Positions 34,166-46,100 of a stretch of 64,000 nucleotides of DNA are shown here, piece after piece. Below the pieces are notes generated by a model. That model was given only the letters and a program-made list of their open reading frames with translations, ran no database searches and was not told the origin of the DNA. Position numbers and translations under genes: made by a program. This DNA comes from Schistocerca nitens (lineage: Eukaryota; Arthropoda; Insecta; Orthoptera; Acrididae): the NCBI RefSeq assembly GCF_023898315.1, contig NC_064614.1, forward strand, positions 1,056,054,432-1,056,118,431. The letters are read 5' to 3'. Within the stretch, counting starts at the first letter, position 1; each line of letters starts with the position of its first letter.

Positions 34166-35851
34166 AATAAACCATGGACCTTGCCATTGGTGGGGAGGCT
34201 TGCGCGCCTCAACGATACAGATAGCCGTACCGTAGGTGTAACAATAATGGGAGGGGTATCTGTTGAGAGGCCAGACAAACGTAAGGTTCCTGAAGAGGGG
34301 CAGCAGCCTTTTCAGTAGTTTCAGGGGCAACAGTCTAGATGATTCACTGATCTGTCCTTGTAACACAAACCAAAACGGCTTTGCTGTGCTGGTACTGCGA
34401 ACGGCTGAAAGCAAGGGGAAGCTACAGCCGTAATTTTTCCCGAAGGCATGCAGCTTTACTGTATGGTTTAATGATGATGGCGTCCTCTTGGTTAAAATAT
34501 TCCGGAGGTAAAGTAGTCCCCCATTCGGATCTCCGGGCTGGGACCACTCATGAGGACGTCGTTATCAGGAGAAAGAAAACTGTCGTTCTACGGATCGGAG
34601 TGTGGAATGCCTGATCCCTTAATCGGGCAGGTAGGTTATACAATTTAAAAAGGGAAATGGACAGTTTAAAGTTAGATATAGTGGAAATTAGTGAAGTTCG
34701 TTGGCAGGAGGAACAAGACTTCTGGTCAGGTGAACAGAGGTTTATAAATACAAAATCAAATAGGGGTAACGCAGGAGTAGGTTTAATAACGAATAAAAGA
34801 ATAGGAGTGCGGGTAAGCTACTACAAACAGCATAGTGAACGTATTATTGTGGCCATGATAGACACGAAGCCCATGCCTACTACAGTAGTACAAGTTTATA
34901 TGCCAACTAGCTCAGCAGATGACGAAGAAATTGATGAAATGTATGATGAGCTAAAACAAAATTATTCAGGTAGCGAGGGAGACGAAAATTTAATAGTCAT
35001 AGGTGACTGTAATTAGAGAGTAGGAAAAGGGAGAGAAGGAAACATAGTAGGTAAATGTGGATTGGGGGTAAGAAATGAAAGAGGAAGACGTGTGGTAGAA
35101 TTTTGCACAGGGCATAACTTAGTCATAGCTAACTCTTGGTTCAAGAATCATAAAAGAAGGTTGTATACATGGAAGAATCCTGGAGATACTAAAGGCATCA
35201 AGTAGATTATATAATGGTAAGACAGAGATTTAAGAACCAGGTTTTAAATTGTAAGACATTTCCAGGTGCAGATGTGGACTCTGACCACAATCTATTGGTT
35301 ATGAACTGTAGATTAAAACAGAAGAAATTGCAAAAACGTGGGAATTTGAGGAGATGGGACCTGGATAAACTGACTAAACCAGAGGTTGTACAGAGTTTCA
35401 TGGAGAGCATAAGGGAACAATTGACAGGAATGGGGGAAAGAGAGACAGTAGAAGAAGTTTGGGTAGCTCTGAGGGATGAAGTAGTGAAGGCAGCAGAGGA
35501 TCAAGTAGGTAAGAAGACGAGGGCTAGTAGAAATCCTTGCGTAACGCAAGAAAGATTGAATTTAATTGATGAAAAGAGAAAATATAAAAATGCAGTAAAT
35601 GAAGCAGGCAAAAACGAATACAAACGTCTCAAAAATGAGATCGACAGGCAGTGCAAAATGGCTACGCAGGCATGGCTAGACGACAAATGTAAGGATGTAG
35701 AGGCTTATCTCACTAGGGGTAAGATGGACACTGCTTACAGGAAAATTAAAGAGACCTTTGGAGAAAAGAGAACCACTTGTATGAATATCAAGAGCTCAGA
35801 TGGAAACCCAGTTCTAAGCAAAGAAGGGAAAGCAGAAAGGTGGAAGGAGCA

Positions 35852-36387
35852 TGTGGTGTCACCGCCAGACACCACACTTCCTAGATGGTAGCCTTTAAAA
35901 CGGCCGCGGTCCGTTAGTACACGTCGGACCCGCGTGTCGCCACTATCAGGGATTGCAGACCGATCGCCGCCATACGGCAGGTCTAGTCTAGAGAGACTTC
36001 CTAGTACTCGCACCAGTTGTACAGCCGACTTTGCTAGCGATGGTTCACTGCCTACATACATACGCTCTCATTTGCAGAGACAACAGTTTAGCATAGCCTT
36101 CAGCTACGTCATTTGCTACGACCTAGTAAGGCGCCATATTCAGTTACTATGTCTTCTGAACAGATAATATTGTGACTCATGTACCGTCAAGAGCTACGTT
36201 CATCATTAATGGATTAAAGTTAAGTATCAAACTCATTACGTCAGCTTTCTGAATTCTAATTTCTTGTCATGATCCAGACCTCACGTCAATATTGTTCTTC
36301 CCTCTTCACGCTAGCTTGTGTGAGCTAAAACGCGTGCAATTCGGTCTCCTCTAGTAACACGGTGTTGGCTCTTCTGCCTACACAACA
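35852..36387. mobile_element. Solo LTR of an LTR retrotransposon (fossil)
   Basis: A 536-bp unit begins TGTGGTGTCACC and ends CTACACAACA, the TG...CA rule of LTRs. It is flanked by a 5-bp target duplication (gagca at 35847-35851, gagta at 36388-36392). There is no internal coding region, so it is a solo LTR left by recombination between the two LTRs of a former insertion. The first 25 bases form a short palindrome. It is probably Ty3/gypsy-like, from its size and my recall of an abundant locust LTR. It is younger than RTE-A2, which it splits. Confidence 0.88.
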
Positions 36388-37963
36388 GAGTATATAGAGG
36401 CTCTATAAAAGGGCGATGTACTTGAGGACAATATTATGGAAATGGAAGAGGATGTAGATGAAGATGAAATGGGAGATACGATACTGCGTGAAGAGTTTAC
36501 AGAGCACTGAAAGACATGAGTAGACTACATTCCATTAGAACTACTAACGGCCTTGGGAGAGCAAGTCATGACAAAACTCTACCATCTGGTGAGCAAGATG
36601 TATGAGACAGGCGAAATACCCTCAGGCTTAAAGAAGAATATAATAATTCCAATCCCAAAGAAAGCAGGTGTTGACAGATGTGAAAGTTACCGAACTATCA
36701 GTTTAATAAGTCACAGCTGCAAAATACTAACGCGAATTCTTTACAGACGAATGGAAAAACTAGTAGAAGCCGACCTCGGGGAAGATCAGTTTGGATTCCG
36801 TAGAAATGTTGGAACACGTGAGGCAATTCTGACCTTACGACTTATCTTAAAAGAAAGATTAAGGAAAGGCAAACCTACGTTTCTAGCATTTGTAGACTTA
36901 GAGAAAGCTTTTGGCAATGTTGACTGGAATACTCTCTTTCAAATTCTGATGGTGGTAGGGGTGACATACAGGGAGCGAAAGGCTATTTACAATTTGTACA
37001 GAAACCAGATGGCAGTTATAAGAGTCGAGGGGTATGAAAGGGAAGCAGTGGTTGGGAAGGGAGTGAGACAGGGTTGTAGCCTATCCCCGATGTTATTCAA
37101 TCTGTATATTGAGCAAGCAATAAAGGAAACAAAAGGAAAAATTTTAGTAGGTATTAAAATCCAGGGAGAAGAAATAAAACTTTGAGGTTCGCCGATGACA
37201 TTGCAATTCTGTCAGAGACAGCAAAGGACTTGGAAGAGCAGTTGAACGGAATGGATAGTGTCTTGAAAGGATCAACAAAAGCAAAACGAGGATAATATAA
37301 TGTAGTCGAATTCATTCGGGTGATGCTGAGGGAATTAGATTAGGAAATGAGACACTTAATGTAGTAAAGGAATTTTGCGATTTGGGGAGCAAAATAACTG
37401 ATGATGTTCGAAGTAGAGAGGATATAAAATGTAGACTGGCAATGGCAAGGAAAGCGTTTCTGAAGAAGAGAAGTTTGTTAACATCGAGTATAGATTTAAG
37501 TGTCCGGATGTCGTTTCTGAAAGTATTTGTATGGAGTGTAGCCATGTATGGAAATGAAACATGGACGATAAATAGTTTGGACAAGAAGAGAATAGAAGCT
37601 TTCGAAATGTGGTACTATAGAAGAATGTTGATGATTACGTGGGTAGATCACATAACTAATGAGGAGGTATTGAATAGGATTGGGGAGAAGAGAAGTTTGT
37701 GGCACAACTTGACTAGAAGAAGGGATCGGTTGGTAGGACATGTTCTGAGGCATCAAGGGATCACCAATTTAGCATTGGAGGGCAGCGTGGAGGGTAAAAT
37801 TCGTAGAGGGAGACAAAGAGATGAATACACTAAGCAGATTCATAAGGATGTAGGTTGCAGTAGGTAGTGGGAGATGAAGGAGCTTGCACAGGATAGAGTA
37901 GCATGGAGAGCTGCATCAGACCAGTCCAAGGACTGAAGACCACAACAACAACATATTGATCAA

Positions 37964-38400
37964 GCTGATTAAATGGTTCCGTGATTAAATGCACCGCTCT
38001 TCGTCGGATCTTCCCTTCTCTCTTCTATCTGCCCTACCTGATATGGACCCTAGATTGATCAACATGTCTCAAGAATTGGTCAAACAAGCTCCTTGTAAGC
38101 TACATCTTTAGTGGATGAGTTATACCCCTAAGGTTCTGCCAAATCTCCTTTCGCATAGATACTCCGCAATCCACCGCACGTTGCGTGGCGGAGGGTACCT
38201 CCTACTAGTCATCTGCTTTACTGTTTCACTCGCAAACAGAGCGAGGGAAAATTGACTGTATATATTCTTGCATATGAAAGCTGATTTCTCTTCATGTGAA
38301 TCTGTCTGGCTCCTGCTTTTCCTAACATTTGTTTTCTGTGGGCACGTATTACAAAAACTGCATATTTTCGTCATACTCAAGCAGAAATGCGAAAAATTTT
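37964..38400 (-). mobile_element. CR1-like LINE 3' fragments, degraded
   Basis: Two minus-strand pieces. The first, 38150-37964, reads as a decayed C-terminus (GKIRRRAVHLI resembles the IQRRAARFV block, and SRVHIR resembles SVWDPYQ). The second, from about 38400 down to 38154, ends in CCGCCACGCAACGTGCGG...TTGCGGAGTATC, the known type of CR1 3' UTR terminus. Coding capacity is lost. RTE-A2 inserted at the edge of the first piece. Confidence 0.55.
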
Positions 38401-38882
38401 AAACACACCATGGCTGCTAGGTTGTCTCGTATTGTCTTCCGTTTACTCCAGTCTAAATGGGTACAAATATTAATGGCGCACACTAGCGAATACTAACACA
38501 CAGTTCGCGTGAATGCACATTTGCTTGTTTCCTCTTGTGGTCGTCTCAGTGTAATGTGGGCTTCAGAGAGAACACCTTAGCTCAAAGACGAAAAGTCACA
38601 GAAATACGAAATCTCGTATTTGAGCTAGGCATCCACTAAGAATGCAACGTGAAGAGAGTGATAATTGTTTATCACAGAGAAAGATTTACTCATTTCAATT
38701 AAAATGGAATTTTTGGTTGTGTTCAGTGTTCGATGCTTAACTGATAAAAGGTTGAATCTTAGTTCCTTCACCTCCTCATATAATCGCTCATTGATCATCG
38801 GCATGTAGTGTAATTAGTAGGTTTCTCATATATATTCTTTTATAAATCTGTTATTAACTGCCTTATTTTTAGTCTCAGGTAC
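38401..38882. other. Unassigned sequence
   Basis: Nothing recognised. Confidence 0.4.
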
Positions 38883-38891
38883 TGAAAACTG

Positions 38892-39096
38892 TAGCCGCCC
38901 GGGGTGGTCGAGCGGTTCTAGGGGTTACAGTCTGGAACCGCGCGACCACTACGGTCGCAGGTTCCAATCCTACCTCGGGCATGGATGTGTGTGATGTCCT
39001 TAGGTTAGTTAGGTTTAAGTAGTTCTGAGTTCTAGGGGACTGATGACCTCAGAAGTTAAGTCCCATAGTGCTCAGAGCCATTTGAACCATTTTTTT
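38892..39096 (+). mobile_element. SINE-1a, complete
   Basis: The head has GGTGGTCGAGCGGTTCTAGG (A-box region) and the B box GGTTCCAATCC, with one substitution from the usual GGTTCGAATCC. Full body and a T-rich terminus follow. A 9-bp duplication, tgaaaactg, lies at 38883-38891 and 39097-39105. Confidence 0.93.
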
Positions 39097-39120
39097 TGAA
39101 AACTGAAGTACTGACGATAG

Positions 39121-39476
39121 GCGAAATGTTGAGTCACAGATAAGTATAACAAAAAGACTGATAACAGGTACATTTTCAGCAAAAAAAGTCTTCTTCTGAG
39201 TTAGACAAAACCGATACACATGCGCTTGCGCTCGCGCACCCCCCCCCCCCCCCCCCACGAACACATACACACTGTCACCCAAATGCAACTCTGACACACA
39301 TGACCACTGTGTCTGGCTGTCAAGGCCAGAGTCATGCACATGACCACTGTCTCTGGAAGCCAGACTGTGGCCTTGTAAACCAGAGACAATGGTCATATGT
39401 GTGTGTGTGCTTTTTGGCCGAATGCTTATTGGTTTAGCACTCCTTTTGCTGTGCCCATCTGCTTTTCAACATTTGC
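39121..39476. mobile_element. MITE-like element with inverted ends and simple-repeat core
   Basis: The left end (GAAATGTTGAGTCACAGATA, then AACAAAAAGACTG) is complementary to the right end (CCTTTTGCTGTGCCCATCTG, then CTTTTCAACATTTG), giving imperfect inverted repeats of about 45 bp. The core holds an 18-C run (39240-39257), CA-rich sequence and nested short palindromes around CTCTGGCTGTCAAGGCCAGA. No coding capacity. Confidence 0.6.
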
Positions 39477-39580
39477 ACTATATGGAGAATAGCAGTCTGC
39501 CCATTTCATAATATTGTTTTTGTTCCACCCTCGACTTCAGATTGTCTGAAAACTAAAGTAGTCGATTCATAAATCATTCA

Positions 39581-40110
39581 GAATGCCTAGGAAGTGTAGT
39601 TTCAATAACAAACAGCTGCGGCATGATGATTCAAAATTGTGAACTGTGTGGCCTCAACCAGTAGAAAGTAATAAAATTAAATCAAGGCATATTTAATGCA
39701 AACTTTGATATTAGTGCCAGTACCATTTCACATGTAAAAAAGGATGAAAGGCGAAAGAGACATTCAACATTAGTTCATTCATTAATTTGTCACAAAAAAA
39801 CAAGTTGCCTTTTGCTGTATTAAAAGCAGTGCCACCAGTCACAAGTCTCTTCTGAACAGAATTAGAAGGGCAATAATCAATTACCATCATCTGCTCCTGC
39901 TAAAACCTCTAGAACTTTAGTTGGAGAGAGTTACAAAACAAAATCGTTAAAAGATGATTTTAGTTACTGACGAGATGATAAAATCTTAAATTATCTAGAC
40001 TATGAATATGTTCATGTCCCGTTTTTAAAAAAAGAAGTACTGTAAATACAAGAGACCTATTGCAAGTCATGTTTTCTGACAGCATGATTGCTAAAAATGT
40101 CAGTTAAACA
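39581..40110 (+). pseudogene. hAT-like/BED-zinc-finger transposase N-terminal remnant
   Basis: The frame starts MPRKCSFNNKQL and continues with a decayed zinc-finger-like region (SHVKKDERRKRHS) and later VMFSDSMIAKNV, which resembles the MFPDSxIA segment of orthopteran hAT-related proteins with a BED-type zinc finger. The frame is broken many times. SINE-4 is inserted immediately downstream. The catalytic and dimerisation regions are not seen. The assignment rests on recall of these short motifs only. Confidence 0.4.
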
Positions 40111-40119
40111 AGGATAGGT

Positions 40120-40430
40120 TCCAGAATGAGATTTTCACTCTGCAGCGGAGTGTGCGCTGATATGAAACTTCCTGGCAGATTAAAACTGTGTGCCCCATCG
40201 AGACTCGAACTCGGGACCTTTGCCTTTCGCTGGCAAGTGCTCTACCAGTTGAACTACCGAAGCACGACTCACGCCCGGTCTCACAGCTTTACTTCTGCCA
40301 GTATCTCGTCTCCCACGTTCCAAACTTTACAGAAGCTCTCCTGCGAACCTTGCAGAACTAGCACTCCTGAAAGAAAGGATACTGCGGAGACATGGCTTAG
40401 CCACAGCCTGGGGGATGTTTCCAGAATGGA
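40120..40430 (-). mobile_element. SINE-4, near full length
   Basis: On the minus strand: a 5' segment (ATCCCCCAGGCTGTGGC, GGAGTGCTAGTTCTGCAAG), then a tRNA-like module (GGTAGTTCAACTGGTAGAGC as A-box region, GAGTTCGAGTCTCG as B box). The 3' end is CACACTCCGCTGCAGAGTG and CTCATTCTGGA. The tRNA-like part is internal, with about 170 bp upstream of it, which is unusual for a SINE and may mean a composite. The truncated copy is at 4643-4732. Confidence 0.85.
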
Positions 40431-40905
40431 AAGTGACTTCTTGTGCTGGAAGTTTTCGGCTGCCATTTCTGATGATTTTTATCCAATATTTCAGCGGTTT
40501 CGGTTTTTGAACTCGGGGCCGAAGACGTTTTGATTACTAATAGAAGATACTACCCTTAGTCCATAGTAGAGAAGGAGCAAAACCATCTGACTTGAAATAC
40601 CCTTTTCCATCAGCATTTGAATATTTGGCTACAGCTTCAGTTGCGCATCCAGGGAGGTATCAATCATGTGAGCATTTACTCTTTGCTGTAGTATACGCTG
40701 AGGCAGAAAGAAGCAGGTTTCCCTCAGACAAAACTATGAGAGACACTGTAATTAAAGCATAAAGAAAATATCTCACAAAAGTAAATTTTCCAAATCGATG
40801 TCACTTATTAAACATGAACTGTTTAGAAAATTACAACTGTATCTAGTGAAGTGAGTAGGTTAATGCGGCTCCAGACTGTCACCATCACTGAGTTGCCAAA
40901 CATTT
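40431..40905. other. Unassigned sequence
   Basis: A short plus-strand reading (about 40580-40760) is open but matches nothing I know. Confidence 0.35.
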
Positions 40906-40916
40906 TCCGAATAACA

Positions 40917-41115
40917 AATGGTTCAAATGGCTCAGAGCACTATGGGACTTAACATCTCAGGTCATCAGTCCCCTAGAACTTAGAACTACTTAAACCTAAC
41001 TAACCTAAGGACATCACACACATCCATGCCCGAGGCAGGATTCGAACCTCCGACCGTAGCGGTCGCGCGGTTCCAGACTGAAGCGTCTAGAACCGCTAGG
41101 CCACCAGCGGCCGGC
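40917..41115 (-). mobile_element. SINE-1a, complete
   Basis: Full minus-strand copy. An 11-bp duplication with one mismatch, tccgaataaca/tccgagtaaca, lies at 40906-40916 and 41116-41126. Confidence 0.95.
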
Positions 41116-41238
41116 TCCGAGTAACACTTTAGACACACACACACACACACCATATGTCCACGCTATCACAGGGCGTTACAATACAGCTACAGCGGCATAT
41201 GAAAATTTCTGCCTGACAAGGTTCGAACGAGGAGCTGG

Positions 41239-41870
41239 GTGTTTCAGGAGGAATAGTTGATATTTTAGCAGCTGGTAGTTTAGACAAATTGCATAAAAGT
41301 TACATATAAATGTGTCCACTTTTTATTGAGATTAGAGATACAGCTGTTAGTACATAACCCTAAAAAACTGAAAGGAAAGACTAATTACTAAGTTCAAAGT
41401 TGATTTTCAAAATTTCCCCCACCAACTTCAATGCACTTTTGACTTCTCTCGATAACACAACGTATAGCTCTTTTGAGGTTGTCTTTGCATTCTTTTATGG
41501 GGGCTGCACTATTCATAATCTGAACGATTAAATCAGCTCTTGGGTTTACTTTTTCTTTGTAGACTTCGTCTTTCAACCATCCTCACTGGTAAAAGCGAAA
41601 GAGATTAGTCCTGGGGACCTTGGTGGCCAAGATAAGTGACCATATCTATTTTGATTCATCTTCCGGGAAATGTTAGTTTCGGACGAGCTGTCACTTAACT
41701 TGAAAGTGCAGGGAACCCCGTCATGCTGGTGGAATACACGCATTCTTGTAGTGAAAGGATCCTCTTCCAATTATGCTGGAAACTCATTTTCAAGGAAGTG
41801 GAGACAACAGGGTCCTGTAAGGGCCAAGAAACGAAACCAAAATGCATTGAACTCAGCTGTATGTACTCAT
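41239..41870 (-). pseudogene. Mariner-type transposon, 3' part (family M2)
   Basis: Minus-strand pieces: FHQHDGVPCTF (second catalytic D), WPPRSPGLISFAF (remnant of the third-residue block WPPRSPDLTPLDFFLWG), then KDEVYKEKVNPRADLIVQIMN and the C-terminal CIEVGGGNFENQL, ending at 41394. The 3' flank reaches GGGTGTTTCAGGAGG at 41239, which is also the end of the plus-strand sibling at 58516-59016. 5' half missing; inactive. Confidence 0.8.
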
Positions 41871-41874
41871 TAAA

Positions 41875-42474
41875 AATTGGATATATACTGCATTTTTTCT
41901 GAAATTTTATATACTATCACCTCCCACGGTATTTACTATTCCTCTTCAAACATCCTGTATAATTATTCAGGTTTGGAAGGGCCATCGAAAGTTTTCAGAT
42001 CCAGTCGTACGTCATCGTCCGAACCCTCGCGGGAATACAGTGTGGCTGCGAGCGAGTGGAATAATGGAGGGGGGTGGGAGTAACACGTATGTGGTATGCG
42101 GCAAAGACGGGATTTTGCGTCTGACGAGGAGTGTGTGTAGATAGGTCCTGCCAGCAGGTTGCTCATTGGGTCTCGATATATCAGTCAGCTTCGTCCGGCC
42201 GTTGAGAGCCGATATATATATATATATATATAAAGTTCAGAGACCGAATTAATTCGTAATTGAAACAGCGCTAGAGGAAGTTGAGAAAATTTCGTTTCAA
42301 GATATCGTAGGTATTCGCCTTTCATATGCAAGCAGCAGCGTGTATGTAAAGTTTAAAAAACAGAACTGTATGACAAAATTGTCGAATCTAGTGGAGGAAA
42401 ATTAAGTACAAAAATCATGATGGCATTTTGCAAATTTTGTGTTACGTATGCTGGATTTGGATTAAGAACTGTTG
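41875..42474. other. Unassigned sequence with a short TA microsatellite
   Basis: A (TA)n tract lies at 42213-42231. No gene recognised. Confidence 0.4.
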
Positions 42475-43172
42475 AAATACCATTTCAAATCACTGCTGAG
42501 CAGATCATGGTACGGAAACAACTGGTTCTCCCGTAGCACTCTCCATACAGTGACGTGGTCAACGTTACCTGGTACAGCAGCAACTTCCCTCACGCTGACA
42601 TTAGGTTTATCGTCAACTGCACGAAGAATTGCCTCGTCCATTGCAGGTGTCCTCGTCGTTCTAGGTCTTCCCCAGTCGCGAGTCATAGGCTGGAATGTTC
42701 CGTGCTCCATAAGACGCCGATCAATTGCTTCGAACGTCTTCCTATCGGGACACCTTCGTTCTGGAAATCTGTCTCTATATAAACGTACCGCGCCACGGCT
42801 ATTGCCCCGTGCTAATCCATACATCAAGTGGGCATCTGCCAACTCCGCATTTGTAAACATTGCACTGACTGCAAAACCACGTTCGTGATGAAGACTAACC
42901 TGCTGATGCTACGTAATGATGTGCTTGATGCTAGTACTTTAGAGCAATGAGTCGCATGTCAACACAAGAACCGACGTCAACATTACCTTCCTTCAATTGG
43001 GCCAACTGGCGGTGAATCTAGGAAGTACAATACATACTGACGAAACTAAAATGAGCTCTAACATGGAAATTAAGCGTTTCCGGACACATATCCACATAAC
43101 ATCTTTTCTTTATATGTGTGTGAGGAATGTTTCCTGAAAGTTTGGCCGTACCTTTTTGTAACACCCTGTATA
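42475..43172 (-). pseudogene. Mariner-like transposon, 5' part with HTH domain (family M3)
   Basis: The terminal CAGGGTGTTACAAAAAGGTA (reverse complement, ending 43170-43172) is followed inward by a leader and an open minus frame at 42860-42462. That frame starts MFTNAELADAHLMYGLARGN, the N-terminal helix-turn-helix (DUF4817-like) of a mariner-type transposase, then GRPRTTRTP and VWRVLRENQLFPYH. The frame stops soon after this block, and the catalytic domain is absent. The right end abuts L1-like LINE sequence at a TA. Confidence 0.8.
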
Positions 43173-46100
43173 AACGGCAAGAAAATACTGTGCAACGCCT
43201 ACACAGATGATGTGGGAGTCCTGGTCATAAATGAAGATGAAGTGGCGAAAGCTCTTCCGATTGTGCAAACATATGAACTTGCTTCTGGCGCCAAACTAAA
43301 TGAAAGGGTGTCAGGCATCACGAACGCAGGCAGAGGGATACGCACGCAAAATCAGGGACAGTTGATGGAAATATGCAAATTTAAATGTTTTTTGTATTGA
43401 ATTTAGGAGCAACATCCAACATACCGTTACCATCAATTATAAAAAAAAAAACTACTTGCAAGCATACGAGTATCTGTACACGGGAACAGTATGAGGCAAC
43501 TGGACGAGACACAGAAAACCACTCTAGTAATTGTGCAGATAACATCCAAGCTTAGCTATGTTGCCCAAGCTTTGCCGATGCCATTAGAAACAGCCAGAAG
43601 AATTCTGTCCGCTATAGGAAGCTTTTTAAGGCAAGGCAACATTCTCAATGTGAAGTTCGATACACTAACACTCCCCACATTGAAAGGAGGCTTAAACCTC
43701 GTTAATGTCAGTTACAAATCACGAGCGTTATATGTGTGTCGAATGCACAAGCAATGTATACAGCTGCCGGACAACTTCACGGCCCAGTTACTGAATGAAA
43801 TTGCTCCTGCAAGCAAGCAGCCGCCTATAGATGTGCAGCTTACACCAGTTGGTCTTTGTCACCTAAAAACTTTTCTCGTTATATACTGCTATATCTCATA
43901 GATGCTCTCAGAACAGCAATTGACGAAAGTAGAGGACATCTACAGGGTGGTCGATTGATAGTTACCGGACCAAATATCTCACGAAATAAGCGTCAAACGA
44001 AAAAACTACAAAGAACGAAACTTGGCTAGCTTGAAGGGGGAAACCAGATGGCGTTATGCATGGCCCGCTAGACGACGCTGCCATAGGTCAAACGGATATC
44101 AACTGCGTTTTTTTAAATATGAACCCCCATATTTTATTACATATTCGTGCATTACGTAAAGAAATATGAATGTTTGACCACTTTTTTCGCTTTGTGATTG
44201 ATGGCGCTGTAGTAGCCACAAACATATGGCTCACAATTTTAGACGAACAGTTAGTAACAGGTAGGTTTCTTAAATTAAAATACAGAACGTAGGTACGTTT
44301 GAACATTTTATTCCGGTTGTTCCAATGTGATACATGTACCTTCGTGAACTTATCATTTCTGTGAACGCATACTGTTACAGCGTGATTACCTGTAAATACC
44401 ACATTAATGCAATAAATGCTCAAAATGATGTCCGTCAACCTCAGTGCATTTGGCAATACGTGTAACGTCAGTCCTATCAACAGCGAGTAGTTCGCCTTCC
44501 GTAATGTTCGCACATGCATTGACAATGAGCTGACTCATGGTGTCAGGCGTTGTCGGTGGATCACGATAGCAAATATCCAACTTTCCCCACAGAATGAAAT
44601 CCGGGGACGTCAGATCTGGTGAACGTGCGGGCCATTGTATGGTGCTCCGACGACCAATCCACCTGGCATGAAATATGCTATTAAATACCGCTACAACCTC
44701 ATGCGAGCTATGTGCCGGACATACATCATGTTGGAAGTACATCGCCATTCTGTCATGCAGTGAAACATCTTGTAGTAACATCGGTAGAACATTACGTAGG
44801 AAATCAGCTTACATTGCACCATTTAGATTGCCATCGATAAAATGGGGCCAATTAACCTTCCATCGATAATGCCGCACCATACGTTAACCCGCCAACGTCG
44901 CTCATGTTCCACTTGTCGCAGCCATCGTGGATTTTCCGTTGTCCAATAGTGAATATTATCCCGGTTTATGTTACCGCTGTTGGTGAATGACGCTTCGTCC
45001 CTAAATAGAACGCGTGCAACAAATCTGTTATCGTCCCGGAATTGCTCTTGTGCCCGGTGGCAGAACTTTACACGACGTTCAAAGCCGTCGCCATTCAATT
45101 TCTGGTGCATAGAAATATGGTAATGGTGCAATCGATATTGATGTAGCATTCTCAACACCGACGTTTTTTAGATTCCCGATTCTCGCGCAATTTGTCTGCT
45201 GCTGATGTGCGAATTAGCCGGGACAGCATCTAAAACACCTACCTGGGTATCATCATTTGTTGAACGTCGTGGTTGACGTTTCACATGTGACTGAACACTT
45301 CCTGTTTCTTTAAATAACGTAACTATACGGCGAGCGGTCCGCACACTTGGATGATGTCGTCCAGGATACCGAGTAGCATACATAGCACACGCCCATTGGG
45401 CATTTTGATCACAATAGCTATACATCAACACGATATCGACCTTTTCCGAAATTGGTAAACGGTCAATTTTAACACTAGTAATGTATCACGAAGCAAATAC
45501 CGTCCGCACTGGAGGAATGTTACGTGATACCACGTACTTATGTTTGTGACTATTACAGCGGCATCTATCAGAAAGCGAAAAAATATGTCCAACTAAAACA
45601 TTCATATTTCTTTACGTACTACACGAATATGTAATTAAAAATTATGGTTCCTATTTTAAAAAATGCAGATGATATCCGTTTGACCTACGGCAGCGTCGTC
45701 TAGCGGGCCATCCATAACGCCATCTGGTTTCCCCCTTCAAGCTAGCCAAGTTTCGTTCTTTGTAGTTTTTTCGTTTGACGCTTATTTCGTGAGACATTTG
45801 GCCCGGTCACGATCGATGGACCACCCTGTATACCCTATATTTGGTGGAGGCTAAGGAAGGAATATCATTGAAAGAAAATACCCTAGCAACGACTGGTCTG
45901 CAATTCGGAAAAAAGTCTACGATCTGAACTTACCATCCAGGTGAAAGCAACTTGGTATAACACAGTCAACAGTAAAATATCCACTAATTCCAAACTGCAT
46001 GCTATACATCTCCCAAATTTGACTATGTGCGCACCATGCAACCTTCTTGATACTGAAGAACACCGATTTGTGGATGAAAGAATTAGAGAAGTTTGTCATA

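Larger units (their letters stand above)
34145..37952 (+). mobile_element. RTE-A2: RTE LINE split by a solo LTR
   Basis: The element has a 5' leader from 34166 preceded by a 21-C run, coding sequence in pieces, and an ACA tail ending at 37952. An 11-bp duplication with one mismatch (atattcatcaa/atattgatcaa) lies at 34134-34144 and 37953-37963. Endonuclease: 34474-35016 (LRIGVWNA, ISEVRW, IGDCN in place of GDWN) and from 35214 (VDSDHN). It contains the full interdomain linker (WVALRDEVVKAAEDQ, 35457-35618) that A1 lacks. RT from 36553: NIIIPIPKK, DQFGFRRN, FVDLEKAFGN, GVRQGCSLSPMLFN, with the FADD region shifted near 37190. The C-terminal part lies at 37382-37867 (YGNETWT). Stops and frameshifts make it inactive. 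Without the LTR and its duplication it is about 3.27 kb, close to A1 plus its deletion. Confidence 0.93.

Noticed and set aside
40411-40430. A 10-bp target duplication (ttccagaatg) around SINE-4
   Set aside because: The repeat overlaps the SINE's own terminal sequence, so it cannot be told from element ends.
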